A program made the position numbers and the translations under genes. 64,000 nucleotides of DNA from Sacculina carcini (Eukaryota > Arthropoda > Thecostraca > Sacculinidae): the NCBI GenBank assembly GCA_916048095.2, contig OU696574.1, forward strand, positions 6,235,587 to 6,299,586, given 5' to 3'. The notes below the pieces were generated by a model. That model made no database searches. It worked only from the letters and a program-made list of their open reading frames with translations, and was not told where the DNA came from. Position 1 is the first letter of the stretch. Each line of letters starts with the position of its first letter. This document shows, piece by piece, positions 1 through 10,274 of the stretch.

Positions 1-600
1 GCCTTTTACGACACGCGGCAGCTACGACGGCAGAATTCTAACCCCCCTACCGCAGGAAGTAAACGATTTGAGACGCTTGTAAAACAAAAATATATCCAAT
101 TGAAGCAGAAAACCTCGACAAATTAAGCTCATGCTTACCAGCGCCATCACCGCATCCTACTCTGATGTTAATTGTAGAAACATACACATTACTCTACTAC
201 AGCTACGTATTTCGTCACTGTTAACCTAGACCACTTGTAAGAGGAAACAACTTATCATTTCACTTTTTGCAAGCTCCATTTATTTGTAGTTGCATTTTGT
301 AGATGATGTAGATTGATGTAGTTGCATCACGAAACAAAAATCCGGAAGCTGAAACACCACCTAGACATGAGAGGCACACAAACACTCGCAGCAGCAGTCA
401 CCAACACAGGACATCCACCACATCACCACAAAACACAAGAAAACACAAACAGAAACATAAAAACAACACCAAGCACACTTTACCATAGACAAATTTTCAC
501 ATCACTTCCACCAGCTCCCCACACACATCAATCATGAAACACATACACACATGAGATCGCACTGAAAGCTATTATCTCACTACAACACAATACACTTATA
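1..600. other. Intronic sequence without a recognised gene
   Basis: No exon, RNA gene or clear repeat is recognised here. If RABGGTB continues off the left edge, this is part of its next intron. The stretch from about 320 to 600 is A/C-rich and probably belongs to the body of the decayed LINE whose 3' end follows at 601-951, but I could not align its translation to anything. Confidence 0.4.
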
Positions 601-951
601 CGAAGACACCCACCGGATATACACAAATCAGAAGACATACTCACACGCGAAAACAAGGTGCATCTGGCCAGGTTGAGATGCGATCATCATTCTGCCCTTC
701 TGTCATATCAGAAAAGGTGGAATGACTCAATCGATGACAGCTGTCCATATTGCAATTCAGCACAACACACCATCACACATATCATGGAGCACTGCACAGC
801 ACACACACAACTCAGACGCCAACACAAAATTAAATCCACCAGGGACCTGTGGAACAACCAGGTCGGCGCCGTGTCTTTCCTCAGGAGCTCGAGGTTGCTC
901 AGCGAGACAACCTGAGGAACGTCAACAACAATAACAACAACAACAACCAAG
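601..951 (+). mobile_element. 3' end of a decayed non-LTR retrotransposon
   Basis: An open frame from about 601 to the stop at 915 encodes the C-terminal tail typical of LINE polyproteins: a leucine/arginine-rich LARLRCDHH segment, then a CPYC-x(9)-H-x(4)-C zinc motif, then an LW...V.FLRSSRLL ending. The stop is followed by a CAA/CAACAATAA-rich tail to about 951, as expected for a LINE 3' terminus. Only the last ~100 codons are recognisable, so this is a 5'-truncated or decayed copy. It lies antisense in an intron of RABGGTB. The clade (Jockey/R1/RTE-like) cannot be settled from this piece. Confidence 0.6.
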
Positions 952-1005
952 ATTAAAGCCAGAAGGAGAAGTTCGGCACTGGAGTAGCATGCAGCGACCG
1001 CTCAC

Positions 1006-1164
1006 CAGGAGTGTGAGACAAGCGACGGCGCAAAACGAGAACCTCGTGTCCACCTCGGCCCAGCAGTCGCCGTGAAAACTGCCGTCGCTCTGCTGTAGAT
1101 TTGCAACGAAATCGACAATTTTATCCTTGTCCAGCGTATCCCAGTAGTCATAGATACAGCACAA
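1006..1164 (-). CDS. RABGGTB: RABGGTB, internal exon (third coding exon if 60136-60234 is the first)
   Basis: This exon encodes 53 residues of the beta subunit of Rab geranylgeranyl transferase (GGTase-II). In the cytosol, with the alpha subunit and REP, the enzyme attaches geranylgeranyl groups to Rab C-terminal cysteines. The translation contains LQQSDGSFHGDCWAEVDTRF and SFCAVACLTLL, matching the prenyltransferase repeat with the conserved GD-W-E-DTRFSFCA block that lines the active site. The acceptor is a TTTTCAAG at 1173-1166 and the donor is CTG|GTGAGC at 1006/1005; both ends are in phase 0. Remaining exons, which hold the zinc ligands and C-terminus, lie outside the window. The family assignment is firm. 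Confidence 0.9.
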
Positions 1165-1359
1165 CTTGAAAACAAAAACAACCATACATTTCAAATTATT
1201 GACAAAAAACTGCACCCATTAAAGTTGTCTTGAACAAATAATCCCATATATAGAGAAAACACATATATATTATTGTATTGTGAAGATCGTTTATCAACTT
1301 CATAACTTCCATAGTGTCAGCCACTAACATGTGGGACTAGCAGCGTTTCTGAGCACTAG

Positions 1360-1412
1360 TGTGTGTGTGTGCGTGTGCGTGTGTGTGTGCGCGCGTGTGT
1401 GTGCGTGTCTGT
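1360..1412. repeat. (GT)n microsatellite in RABGGTB intron
   Basis: Imperfect GT/GC alternating tract inside the 306-bp intron between the two RABGGTB exons. Open frames through it encode only Cys-Val repeats and are not genes. Confidence 0.9.
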
Positions 1413-1470
1413 CTGGCAGATAACAGTCGGTTAGTGCCAGCACTGAAATCAGCGTCCGTTCACCACGCAC

Positions 1471-1668
1471 CTGAACGGCACTAAGCGTGTAGATGAGATG
1501 GGAGTCGTGGCCGGGACTAGCCGCTATGCCGCCATCTTCGTTCTGACACCGGCACACCAGCGTCACAATTGTCTGGCGACACAGTTCGTCGCCGGCGCGC
1601 AGCAAGTGTAGCGCTGTGGCCGTCCAGTAAATACCACTGACACGCAGACATTCGGCCAAAGCGTTGTC
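1471..1668 (-). CDS. RABGGTB: RABGGTB, internal exon (second coding exon if 60136-60234 is the first)
   Basis: Sixty-six codons, phase 0 at both ends, flanked by a GGTGCAG acceptor (just right of 1668) and a CAG|GTGCGT donor at 1471/1470. The translation carries CLRVSGIYW, then CQNEDGGIAASPGHDSHLIY and TLSAVQ. This is the first prenyltransferase repeat of RABGGTB, where human has LRMSGIYW and GHDPHLLYTLSAVQ (recalled from memory). It joins in frame to the exon at 1006-1164 across a 306-bp intron (1165-1470). The first ~35 residues of the protein are missing upstream; everything immediately right of 1720 is transposon, so the N-terminal exon must lie far away. Confidence 0.9.
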
Positions 1669-1680
1669 CTGCACCGGCAA

Positions 1681-1687
1681 CACACAT

Positions 1688-1721
<34 letters not shown>

Positions 1722-1736
1722 CAACAACAACATATA
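1681..1736. repeat. (CA)n tract joined to the CAA tail of a LINE
   Basis: A (CA)n run grades into CAACAACAACAA at about 1717-1734. On the minus strand the CAA run is the TTG-repeat tail of the LINE at 1719-16915. The GT-rich minus strand here takes the place of the polypyrimidine tract of the 1669/1670 splice acceptor. Confidence 0.75.
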
Positions 1737-1945
1737 TTTAATAAAGCGCACGATAAAATGTGAAGGCGCGAAAACATATTAAAAGACAAGAGCATGCGGG
1801 AAAAAACAAGCGTATAAAAAGCACGCACAAGAAAAGACATACCGTGCACAAAATAAGAAAAAACAAGAGCAATCAGAGGCAACAACTTAAAAAATAACAA
1901 AGTGTTAAAGAAACGCATTTAGTCAGAAGAAGAAGCAAGAAGATG

Positions 1946-2362
1946 TGTGGTAAATGAGTGATGGTAGTCGCGAAGCAGCGTTGGCGTTATGCGCGTGCGT
2001 TCGTCCTTGAAACGGGCGCGTATGAGTGATAGCAGAGCGAGCGGTGGAAAGAGCGTTGTGTGTTGCAACGGGTGTCAGACGTCATGCGGTACATTGCCAT
2101 GGTGACGATGGTGCCGTGCGCACGAGCGTATTGCGTATGTATGTGTGTCTGTAGTTTGGCGAGCGACTGGATGAGGCAGTGTGTGTTGGGGGAGCGAGGC
2201 GTCGCGTGTGGTGCTGTTTGCGAGAAGTGTTGTGTCGCGAGTAGTGTTGTATTGTGAATAGTGTGCGTGCGAGTAGTGTGCCTTGTGTGTAGTGCTTTGT
2301 TGTGCTGTTATTCGTGTCATATAATTTTTCGCGTATCGTCCCGAATACATACATCTGTTACA
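1946..2362 (+). repeat. 5' LTR of element 1
   Basis: 417 bp, starts TGTGGTAAATGAG and ends CTGTTACA; nearly identical to 6018-6432. No TATA box stands out. Confidence 0.93.
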
Positions 2363-2374
2363 AGCTATTTCGGC
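2363..2374 (+). promoter_or_regulatory. Putative primer binding site: complement of tRNA-Phe nt 1-12
   Basis: AGCTATTTCGGC directly follows the terminal CA of the 5' LTR, where a primer binding site must lie. Its reverse complement, GCCGAAATAGCT, equals the first 12 nt of eukaryotic tRNA-Phe(GAA) as I recall it. There is no TGG motif, so a tRNA 3' CCA end cannot pair. The identical 12-mer occupies the same place in elements 2, 3 and 5. Confidence 0.75.
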
Positions 2375-2378
2375 TATC

Positions 2379-3116
2379 ATGGCAAGTCGGAATATCGAAG
2401 AAGGAATTGTCAGCGGGAATTCGTCTCTGGATATCCGACTCATCCCAGAATATGACGGCAAAGGTGACCCGTCAGAACGGCTAGGCAAAGTCAGAAAGAT
2501 GTGTAGACTGAGAGGCGTCAATGACGTAGCGACAGTTGTCATGATGAGATTGACTGGAAACGCTTATGCCGTTGTTGACCGTCTCAGTTACGAGGACCAG
2601 TTGAACGTGGACAAAGTGTGTTCTGCATTGCAGCGAGCCTTCGGTCTTGATCCGTACACATCATTGGACCGATTTGTAGAGCGAAAACTCAGGGATGACG
2701 AAGTTTTCGACGTTTTTGCATCAGAATTGGAGAAATTGGGTGCCAATTGCGGAATCACAGGAGATCTTACGTTGACGTGTGCGTTTCTCAGAGGCCTACC
2801 GGTCAGAGTGCGGGAAGTTTTAAGAGCCAACGCGAATCTAGAAGGGATGAAATTCAATTTCGTCATCGAGAGGGCCCGTACTATTTTGTCGGACTTGGAT
2901 AGCGCAAGCACCACCTCCGTGTCAGATTATTCGTTTGGAGCGACCCTGAAATGCTTCCATTGTGGACGCGCAGGCCACATATCGAGGAATTGTAAGTCTA
3001 GGAAACCGGTTGAAATCGTATGCTATCGCTGCGGAGAAAAAGGACACGTTCAAGCGGTATGTACGTTAAACGAGAAGGAGAGGTGGTGTGCGCCAGCCTC
3101 CTCTCCAACTCAGTGA
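2379..3116 (+). CDS. gag: Gag of element 1
   Basis: 245-residue capsid/nucleocapsid protein with its ATG only 4 nt after the putative primer site. The N-terminal two thirds is a helical retrotransposon-gag (capsid) domain (around RLIPEYDGKGDPSERL and FVERKLRDDEVFDVFASELE). Two CCHC zinc knuckles follow near the C-terminus, CFHCGRAGHISRNC and CYRCGEKGHVQAVC, for RNA packaging. The frame is intact and overlaps pol; a -1 shift at 3065-3071 would make Gag-Pol. It is about half identical to the Gag of element 3 by eye, more distant from those of elements 2, 4 and 5. Confidence 0.9.
   Translation: MASRNIEEGIVSGNSSLDIRLIPEYDGKGDPSERLGKVRKMCRLRGVNDVATVVMMRLTGNAYAVVDRLSYEDQLNVDKVCSALQRAFGLDPYTSLDRFVERKLRDDEVFDVFASELEKLGANCGITGDLTLTCAFLRGLPVRVREVLRANANLEGMKFNFVIERARTILSDLDSASTTSVSDYSFGATLKCFHCGRAGHISRNCKSRKPVEIVCYRCGEKGHVQAVCTLNEKERWCAPASSPTQ
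3065..3106 (+). promoter_or_regulatory. -1 frameshift signal: G TTA AAC plus hairpin
   Basis: GTTAAAC is in gag phase (G TTA AAC) at 3065-3071, and the pol frame opens through it. After a 5-nt spacer, GGAGAGG (3077-3083) pairs perfectly with CCTCTCC (3100-3106). The heptamer plus a spaced hairpin is the classic -1 programmed frameshift layout. G UUA AAC is not the most canonical heptamer, but an arterivirus uses it (recalled). Confidence 0.75.
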
Positions 3117-6033
3117 ACCAGGCGCTGGTGACCGTAGTTGCCAAAGTGAATGATGTGTCATGTCGCGTACTAGTTGACACCGGGTGCACGAGAAGTTTGG
3201 TGCACAAATCATTGTGTGGAAACAAAATCATGCAGATGAGAAATGATGTGTACGCCATGAACGGTGGAATGATTCGATGCGTCGGGCAGAGCAACATCGT
3301 GTTGGATGTACACGGAAAGGCAGTTGCGCTCACTGCTATTGTTGTCGCAGACCCGTTGTTTGGTCACCAATTTGTGCTCGGACTGGACGCGGTGGCTCTG
3401 CTCGGAGGTCTGTTTTTGTCAGCCAAATTGGAGTCGACGTTTGGTGTAGCATGCGGGTTCCATTCTGAGCCACTCGAAGAGAATATTCCCGATGCTCAGA
3501 GATGCAGTGAACTCGAGGTCGAGGGAAAATATTTTTCAGCGGAATTTCATTCTTCGCTGTGCCGATGGACGGCTCGCTGGAAGTGGTCTGGTGAACCTCC
3601 TGACCTCCCAAATAAAACAGCATAGTACCCAATGAAATATGACGTTCGGTCATGCTACGAAGACGAGGTGAGGTCGTGGATAGAAGAGAGTTGGTTGATG
3701 GAACACAGCGTTGGTAAGCACGGCGATGCTAGAGGACTCATACCCCTAATGGCTGTAGTACAGGCGAATAAATCGAAAGTGAGGCCTGTGCTCGATTTTC
3801 GGCAGATGAATCAGCACATCACATCCTACACAGCCGAGTCAGACGTGTGTGCGCAAAAGCTGCGTGAGTGGCGGAGGTGTGGCGACAATGTGGCCCTGCT
3901 CGACTTGAAGAAGGCGTATCTTCAGATACACATCGATCCGAGCCTGTGGAAGTTCCAGACGGTGATTTTTGGGGGGAAGAGGTACTGTCTCACGCGCCTA
4001 GGCTTCGGGCTGAATGTGGCGCCAACTATATTGAAGTCTGTGGTGCAATGTGTACTTGAACAAGACAAGAAAGTCAAAGAGGCGGTCTCAGTGTATGCTG
4101 ATGACATATTGGTGAATGAGAGTGTACTCAAGGCTCATCGTGTAGCAGATCACTTCCGACGCTACGGCCTGGAGTGCAAAGGTGAAAATCGAGCAGAAGA
4201 CGGCATGCGAGTTTTGGGACTTTTATTGAGGAAAGAACATGGGGAACTGAGGTGGTGCAGAGATAACAGAATATCAGAACCACCGGTACCATTAACCCGT
4301 CGCAGTCTGTTCTCCTTCTGTGGTCGAGTGGTTGAGCATCTCCCAATCTGCGGATGGATGCGTCCAGCAGTGTCGTTCTTGAAACGTGTGGCCAACGAAT
4401 CATGCAATGGATGGGATGATATCATCGATAACGCCAGACTCTCCTCGCTGGTGAGCGACTTGGCAGCCCGCATTGAGGATAACGATCCGGCTCGAGGTGT
4501 CTGGAAGGTGTCAGGAGAGAAGGCAGTTGTGTTGGTCGACGCTAGCCAGTTAGCCGTTGGAGCTGTGGTTCAAGTGAACGGTGAAATCATAGAGGACGGA
4601 AGTTGGCTACGCGGTAAAAGCGCCGCCCACATAAGTCTTGCTGAACTTGAGGCGTTGTTGAAGGGTCTCAACATGGCCGTAGTGTGGCGGATGAGTGAGA
4701 TATCATCCAAGACTGACTCGAAAACCGTTTTCCACTGGGTCAGTGACACAATGAGTGGACTAACGCGGGTCAAAACCAAAGCAGCCAGCGAGCTCCTCAT
4801 CCGTAGAAGGCTGGAAACTCTGAAGTCGGTGCGAGACGAGCTGGGTCTCAAGTTGTCTGTGTCTCTAGTGTCTACGTCAAAAAACTGGCTGATCGTTTGA
4901 CTCGTCTGCCTCGTTCGTGGACAAGAATTGGTGAGGCTGCCGGCGCAGTGATATCCGAAAATTCCCGGACCCCCGCAACACTCACAGATGTTAAGAACAT
5001 TCACAACGACGCCGGACATCCTGGAGTTCGTCGAACGCTGTATTTTTCACGGAGACGCTTCGGAGACGCGAGGCGAAGAGACGCTGCTCAAGTCGTTCGA
5101 GAATGCGACATCTGTAAGGCTATTGATCCTGCGCCCATCAAATGGCCCGGCGGACAACTATCTGTAGGTGAGACGTGGAAGAGAATTGCGCTGGATGTTA
5201 CGCATTAACAAGGTCATCACTACCTGACGCTGATCGACTGCGGCCCATCACGCTTCGCCATCTGGAGGAAGCTGGCCTCCGAGACCGCATCTTGCGTTGT
5301 GTCCCATCTGCAAAGCGTATTTTTTGAACGCGGCGCTCCGTCAGAATGTCTTGTGGACAATGGCACCAAGTTTCGCAGTGGCGAGTTCAGGCGATTGCTG
5401 CACGAGTGGAACGTGTCCGTGTGGTTTCGGTGCGCATATAGACCACAAGGAAATGCCATTGTCGAGAGGAGCCATAGAAGCGTGAAAGTGATAGCGGCAA
5501 GGAAGCGGTGTTCGATACAGGAGGCGGTGTATCGATACAATGTATCACCGCAGGATGATGTCAACGAAGCATCGACACCGACTAGTCAAGTGTATCGCTA
5601 CAATGTGAAGGTGAAAAACGCCGATCACACAGCGGGCAGTGAACAACCGAGCGGAGGCTCACGCAGACGAGGAAGCGGCGACGTCGGCAACAGGGTCTGG
5701 GTCAGACGAGCCGGAGCAAGATGTGATTCTCATTCTTCGCCCGGTGTGGTCACCTCGCAAGTGTCAGATCATTCCGTGGAAGTTGACGGCATTCCGATCC
5801 ATGTGAGAGACATCAGACCGCGTGGTGGGGCAACATCCGTGGACCAGGAAGGCCGGGCGTCCCAAGGTGATCCCGAGAGAACTGTTGAATCATCACCTGA
5901 GTCGATGTCAGCTCGCCATTCTGAAGCGGAGGCTGGTGGACAGGAACAGACTGTGAGGAGGAGCAAACGACGGAGGTGGCCTAGAACGTGTGCGACTTGT
6001 GATTCCTCAGGGGTGGATGTGGTAAATGAGTGA
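3065..6033 (+). pseudogene. pol: Pol of element 1 (PR-RT-RH-IN), inactivated
   Basis: Read in the -1 frame relative to gag. Protease: LVDTGCTRSLV. RT: VRPVLDFRQMN, DLKKAYLQIHID and a YADDILVN catalytic box. RNase H: VLVDASQLAVGAV. Integrase: an HH-CC zinc region (HNDAGHPGV...CDICKAIDPAP), then the catalytic core with DCGPSRF, LVDNGTKFRS and NAIVERSHR. Disruptions: in-frame TAG at 3623-3625, a small indel near 4880-4886 that shifts frame, and TAA at 5206-5208. The last codons run into the 3' LTR. Each break is an ordinary decay mutation, because elements 2-5 read through the same positions. Confidence 0.88.
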
Positions 6034-6432
6034 TGGTAGTCGCGAAGCAGCGTTGGCGTTATGCGCGTGCGTTCGTCCTTGAAACGGGCGCGTATGAGTG
6101 ATAGCAGAGCGAGCGGTGGAAAGAGCGTTGTGTTGCAACGGGTGTCAGACGTCATGCGGTACATTGCCATGGTGACGATGGTGCCGTGCGCACGAGCGTA
6201 TTGCGTATGTATGTGTGTCTGTAGTTTGGCGAGCGACTGGATGAGGCAGTGTGTGTTGGGGGAGCGAGGCGTCGTGTGTGGTGCTGTTTGCGAGAAGTGT
6301 TGTGTCGCGAGTAGTGTTGTATTGTGAATAGTGTGCGTGCGAGTAGTGTGCCTTGCGTGTAGTGCTTTGTTGTGCTGTTATTCGTGTCATATAATTTTTC
6401 GCGTATCGTCCCGAATACATACATCTGTTACA
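6018..6432 (+). repeat. 3' LTR of element 1
   Basis: 415 bp, begins TGTGGTAAATGAG after a CAGGGGTGGA purine-rich stretch that may be the polypurine tract, and ends CTGTTACA before the TSD AGATG. Confidence 0.93.
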
Positions 6433-7160
6433 AGATGTTTGTGGAGAGCAGATGAAAAGGAAGCAAAGGAACTAATTTGATGAACCTGAGGAGGTAGAGA
6501 GCTGTACAGGCGAGGGGCAGAAAAGTAGGACTTGGCCCACCACGTGGACTCGTTGATGGCGGGAACAGATGAGTGGGACAGGGTGTCCAGATGAGGGTTG
6601 TACTTGAGGTGACAGGAGTAAACGTAGGTAATACGGGGAAGAGGGAGACTTAAGAACTTTGAAAACTAAACATCAAATGTTTTAGTGAATTCTGAGGGGA
6701 GAAGGAAGCCAGCCAAGTTAGCGGATGTAGGAGGAGGTCGGCGTTCTTGGAGGAAGTCTCAGAACAAAGCGGCATGAAAAATTAATGACAGATTGAAGTT
6801 GGGGAATCGTCTTGAGAGGCAAGTGAAGAAATAGCGAATTACAGTAGTCCAGACAAGAGAAGATAAAGGCGTTAACGAGAAGAATTGCAGATGATTTATC
6901 GATGAGAGAACAGATAGGAAAAAATTTACGTAGAATAAACCGACAAGAGCGAGTGATGAGTGAAAAATTTCGGGTGAAAGATAGTGTGGGGTCAAATACT
7001 ACACCCAGTTTCCGAATTTGTGAGGCGACCGATAAATTGAGAGTTGGACGAGTGAGCCTGGGGGATGAAAGACCATGTACTCAGTGTTGTCCGGGTTCAA
7101 AAGGAGCTGCCTTGATGAGGCCCAAAATGAGATGTTCGAGATTAGGTCAGGAACAAAAGA

Positions 7161-7637
7161 TTATGAAGTATGTGAGATAGGGAAGTATATTTGCACGTCA
7201 TCCGCATAAATATGATAGGAGAGAGGATATGAACGAAGAAGAGGGCAAAGTGAAGATACATACAGATTGAACAAGAAAGGGCCAAGGAAAGAGCCTTGTG
7301 GAACACCATAAGTCATATTTGCAGAATCGGAGAGTGCGGAGTTACAGCGAACAGAGTAGGAACGGTTACTGAGATACGAATATAGAAGATAAAGTGCAGT
7401 GGAAGAGAGACCGGCATGTGCCAGATCCCGACAAAAAATATAGTGATCAACTAGGTCAAAAGCGGAGGAGACATCAAGTGAGATGAGGAGAACAGAATTA
7501 CCGAAATGAAAATTAGAGACAATATCATTTTGGAGACAAAGAAGGAGTGTTTCCGTGGAATGTTTGGCAACAAATCCTGATTGGCACGGATCTAGAGCAC
7601 CAGAAATGATAGGGAGGAGTTGATCGCGGATGGCGGA
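7161..7637 (-). pseudogene. Reverse transcriptase fragment of LINE copy 1
   Basis: Minus-strand open stretch with the RT core of CR1-type LINEs: DPCQSGF, STETLLLC, LISLDVSSAFDLVDH, YGVPQGSFLGP.LFNLY and the catalytic YADDVQIYF box. It closely resembles the RT of the full-length LINE at 23697-26635. Its upstream part resumes beyond element 2 at 16115. Reading frames on both sides are broken, so only this block is continuous. Confidence 0.8.
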
Positions 7638-7967
7638 TGTAGTTTGATGTGTATAGTTGACCGATTTCGTCATTCAGTTGCATTCAGTGTTGCATATAAT
7701 CGGAATGAATGGTTCTGCAAATGTTTGCGCGTTGTTGTGTGCATGTGTGTGTGTATGTGCTTGTGTGTATGTGCGAGCCTGTGCGCGTGTGCGTATGTGC
7801 AATCGGATCGCTTGGAATAGAATTTGCAGGACGCTTTTGCAATGTGGAAAATGACGTGCGTCAGTGGAGCTTGGGGTGTTGCGAGTGTGAGAGGTGGTAT
7901 GGTGAATACGGAGTGATAGAGTTGTTGCTGGTGAATACATTTTTTTCGTTCCTTTGTTCAGCCTACA
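7638..7967 (+). repeat. 5' LTR of element 2
   Basis: 330 bp, TGTAGTTTGATG to CAGCCTACA; contains a GT-rich tract (about 7734-7800). Matches 15785-16114 except for about two substitutions. Confidence 0.93.
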
Positions 7968-7979
7968 AGCTATTTCGGC
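7968..7979 (+). promoter_or_regulatory. Putative primer binding site: complement of tRNA-Phe nt 1-12
   Basis: AGCTATTTCGGC abuts the LTR end. The 3' LTR copy is followed by GCGGATTC instead, so the 12-mer belongs to the internal region and not to the LTR. Confidence 0.75.
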
Positions 7980-7995
7980 TATTTTGCACTCGACT

Positions 7996-8720
7996 ATGGC
8001 TGGAATTGTGAAATGCGACATGGTGAAGCCTTTCACAGGCGAGGGCAACGTGGTGGCTTGGTTAAAAAAGTAAATTTGGTGGCCAAACTAACGAAGGTCA
8101 CTGATTTGGCAAGCTTCTTGCCTCTCTATCTGGAGGATGACGCTCTGGCGGTCTATCTGGAGATGGATGAAGAGGCTCAGAATGACGTCGATGCGATTCA
8201 AACGCGATTGAAGGAGGCGTTCAGTGATGATGCGTTCGTGGCGTTCGGGAAGCTATCCGAGAGGAAGTGGGGTGGCGAGTCAGTCGACGCCTATGCCAAT
8301 GAGCTGCGGCGTCTGGCTGGACTGGCTCGCTTCGACAAAGCTGCGCTGGAGCATATTGTGAAGCTCTGTTTTGTTAATGGGTTTCCCGACGACGTCAGTT
8401 CGATCTTGCGCCGCATCGATGATGTCATGAGCCTCTCGATGAGTGTGCTGATAGGGCACGCAAGAGTACTGACTACGAATGGACATACCTCTCATGGTGG
8501 ACATGCTGCTGTTGCTCTGAAAGCCGGAAGGAGTGCACAAAGTAGCGGACGTGGAAAAGGGAGCCGAATTCCGTCAAGACCGAAGGTGGGTGGGTGCTTT
8601 CGATGTGGTGGCGCGCACTTCATCCGGGACTGTACTGAGAAGACGGTGGTGTGCTTTAAATGTGGCCAGAGCGGTTATATTTCAGGTGAGTGTCCCAACC
8701 AGAATTCGGAAAACTCCTAG
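7996..8720 (+). pseudogene. gag: Gag of element 2, frameshifted
   Basis: The ATG at 7996 opens a frame (MAGIVKCDMVKPFTGEGNVV) that hits a stop just after a six-A run near 8064-8069. The rest of Gag is open in the next frame to 8720. Comparison with the intact Gag of element 4 (GDGDVVAWLKTATLVAKL) shows that an indel at the A run is the defect. The remainder has the capsid domain and two knuckles, CFRCGGAHFIRDC and CFKCGQSGYISGEC; in the second the usual His-flanking Gly-His is Gly-Tyr, so one zinc ligand is replaced. Gag overlaps the start of pol. Confidence 0.85.
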
Positions 8721-8748
8721 GGGGCGGTGCGTGCGCCAGCAGCCGCCC
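8708..8748 (+). promoter_or_regulatory. -1 frameshift signal: G GAA AAC plus hairpin
   Basis: GGAAAAC at 8708-8714 lies in gag phase; after 7 nt, GGGCGG (8722-8727) pairs perfectly with CCGCCC (8743-8748). The gag stop at 8718-8720 lies in the spacer. The P-site slip GAA to GGA is imperfect, but the A-site AAC matches all the relatives. Confidence 0.65.
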
Positions 8749-10028
8749 TTCTTACCGTCAGGCGCCTCATGCACAGTTACCCATCATTGATGTTGTTCTT
8801 GGGGATACACACACCAAAGGTCTGATAGACACTGGGTGCTCTACAAGCGTTGTTCATGAGAAATACGTGTCACAGACTGATGGTACGGTGTTCGTGCAAG
8901 CTTTTGAAGGGAGTCAAATTAGGTGTACATATGCTGATGATGTGGCACTAGTTCTGAACGGAAGGTGTATCCGACTGAGAGTCGTTGTTGCTGATCGGCT
9001 GATTGAAGGTGTGGATGTCATTGTCGGGCTTGATGTCATCAATTTGATGGGGGGCGTTACGATCACTCAACAAGGTGTTAGTTTTTCCGGGTGTAAAGTT
9101 GCAGTGGCCGGTGGTAGCCAACGCGAGTCGTGTATGAGTCGTGAAGATGTCAGCAGCTCGGCACGATTCACTATAGATGACGCTGACTTCAGTGCTGATT
9201 TTGATGGTGAGAGGTGGACCGTGAAGTGGCGGTGGAAGAATGACATGCCAGTTGAGGTGAAAAATCAAGTGGGCAGCTATGGTGCAGGAAAGGATGATCG
9301 AGTCAAGGAAGAGTTCGACAAAGAAGTGCAAAGATGGATTTCAGAGGGAATTTTACTGGCATGGGATGGTGCTGTTTCAGGGGTGATTCCGCTGATGGCC
9401 GTAAATCAGCCACAAAAACGTAAAATCCGTCCAGTGCTAGATTTTCGCGAATTGAACGCAAACATCGAGTGTCATACGGGTGACGATTTCACCGATGTTT
9501 GCGAGGAAAAGCTGAGAAAATGGCGACGAGTGGGAGACAAAGCAGCGATATTAGACCTTAAATCTGCATATTCACAGTTGGGAATTCACAAAGAGCTGTG
9601 GAAATACCAGTTAGTCGAGTACAAGGGTAAAATTTTCTGTCTGACGCGTCTTGGCTTCGGCTTAAGTTCGGCTCCGCGAATCATGTCGAAAATTTTGAAG
9701 ACAATCTTGGACACGAACGAAGCTGTCGGGCGCGGAACAAGTTCATATATTGACGACATACTGGTAAATGAAGCTATAGTCTCTACAGCGGACGTGAGCA
9801 AGCACTTGAAGGCGTTTGGTTTGATTGCGAAACCAGCGGAGTCGCTCGATGGTGGATCGGTGTTGGGGCTGCAGCTGACGCGCTCCGGTGACCAGCTGGT
9901 ATTTCGGAGAGGTAACATCGTTCCTGAATTTCCTGAAGTGTTGACCAGAAGGAAGTTATTCTCCATCTGTGGCATGCTAGTGGGGCACTACCCGGTAGCT
10001 GGGTGGCTGCGAGTGGCGTGTAGCTATA

Positions 10029-10259
10029 TGTTGTTGTAATTTCTGCGAGGTGCCGTTGTGATGTTTATCACGAGAGTTATTGATTTAAATGTAGTGTAAT
10101 TTAAACTGTCTTGAATTTATCGATTAAACGAGGATTTTGGTATTTTTGGTGTGGGTGTTTGAAGTGGGGATTGGTGTTTTTGTTTTTGTTTTTGATATTT
10201 TTTGTGTGAGGGGATTGCTCCGTATTTTTCGTGTTTTTGGCTTGAATATATTTGCCACA
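10029..10259 (+). repeat. 5' LTR of element 3
   Basis: 231 bp, TGTTGTTGTAATTTC to TTTGCCACA. It contains a T/G-rich 40-bp segment that is missing from the 3' LTR. Confidence 0.93.
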
Positions 10260-10271
10260 AGCTATTTCGGC
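10260..10271 (+). promoter_or_regulatory. Putative primer binding site: complement of tRNA-Phe nt 1-12
   Basis: AGCTATTTCGGC abuts the LTR. The next bases (GTCATG) differ from those in elements 1 and 2 (TATC, TATT), so conservation stops exactly where the tRNA 5' end would stop. The gag ATG follows at 10275. Confidence 0.78.
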
Positions 10272-10274
10272 GTC

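Larger units (their letters stand above)
1946..6432 (+). mobile_element. LTR element 1 (Metaviridae, 5'-tRNA-PBS group), defective
   Basis: A complete 4.49-kb element with TG...CA LTRs, a perfect 5-bp TSD (AGATG at 1941-1945 and 6433-6437), gag, then protease, RT, RNase H and integrase in that order (the Ty3/Gypsy arrangement). The two LTRs differ by a 2-bp indel and a few substitutions, so it is not very old. Pol carries two nonsense codons and one frameshift. It sits inside LINE copy 1. There is no env-like frame. Confidence 0.93.

Noticed and set aside
322-537. 71-codon open frame
   Set aside because: A/C-rich, many His/Thr/Pro, no recognisable domain; probably part of a decayed LINE.
1517-1918. 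Minus-strand frame with hydrophobic N-terminus that overlaps the RABGGTB exon
   Set aside because: It runs through the LINE 3' UTR and a (CA)n tract and is out of frame with the exon; not a signal peptide.
2060-2257. Short frames in the LTRs of element 1 (also 6061-6327) and the similar ones in elements 2 and 5
   Set aside because: They are repeated only because the LTR is repeated; composition is Cys/Val-rich and GT-driven.
3020-6033. Possible retroviral env gene in elements 1-5
   Set aside because: After the integrase there is only a short basic tail and then the LTR; no signal peptide, transmembrane segment or extra frame.
8533-8790. 85-codon frame overlapping the element 2 gag-pol junction
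   Set aside because: It is the third frame across the gag-pol overlap and has no counterpart in elements 3, 4 and 5.
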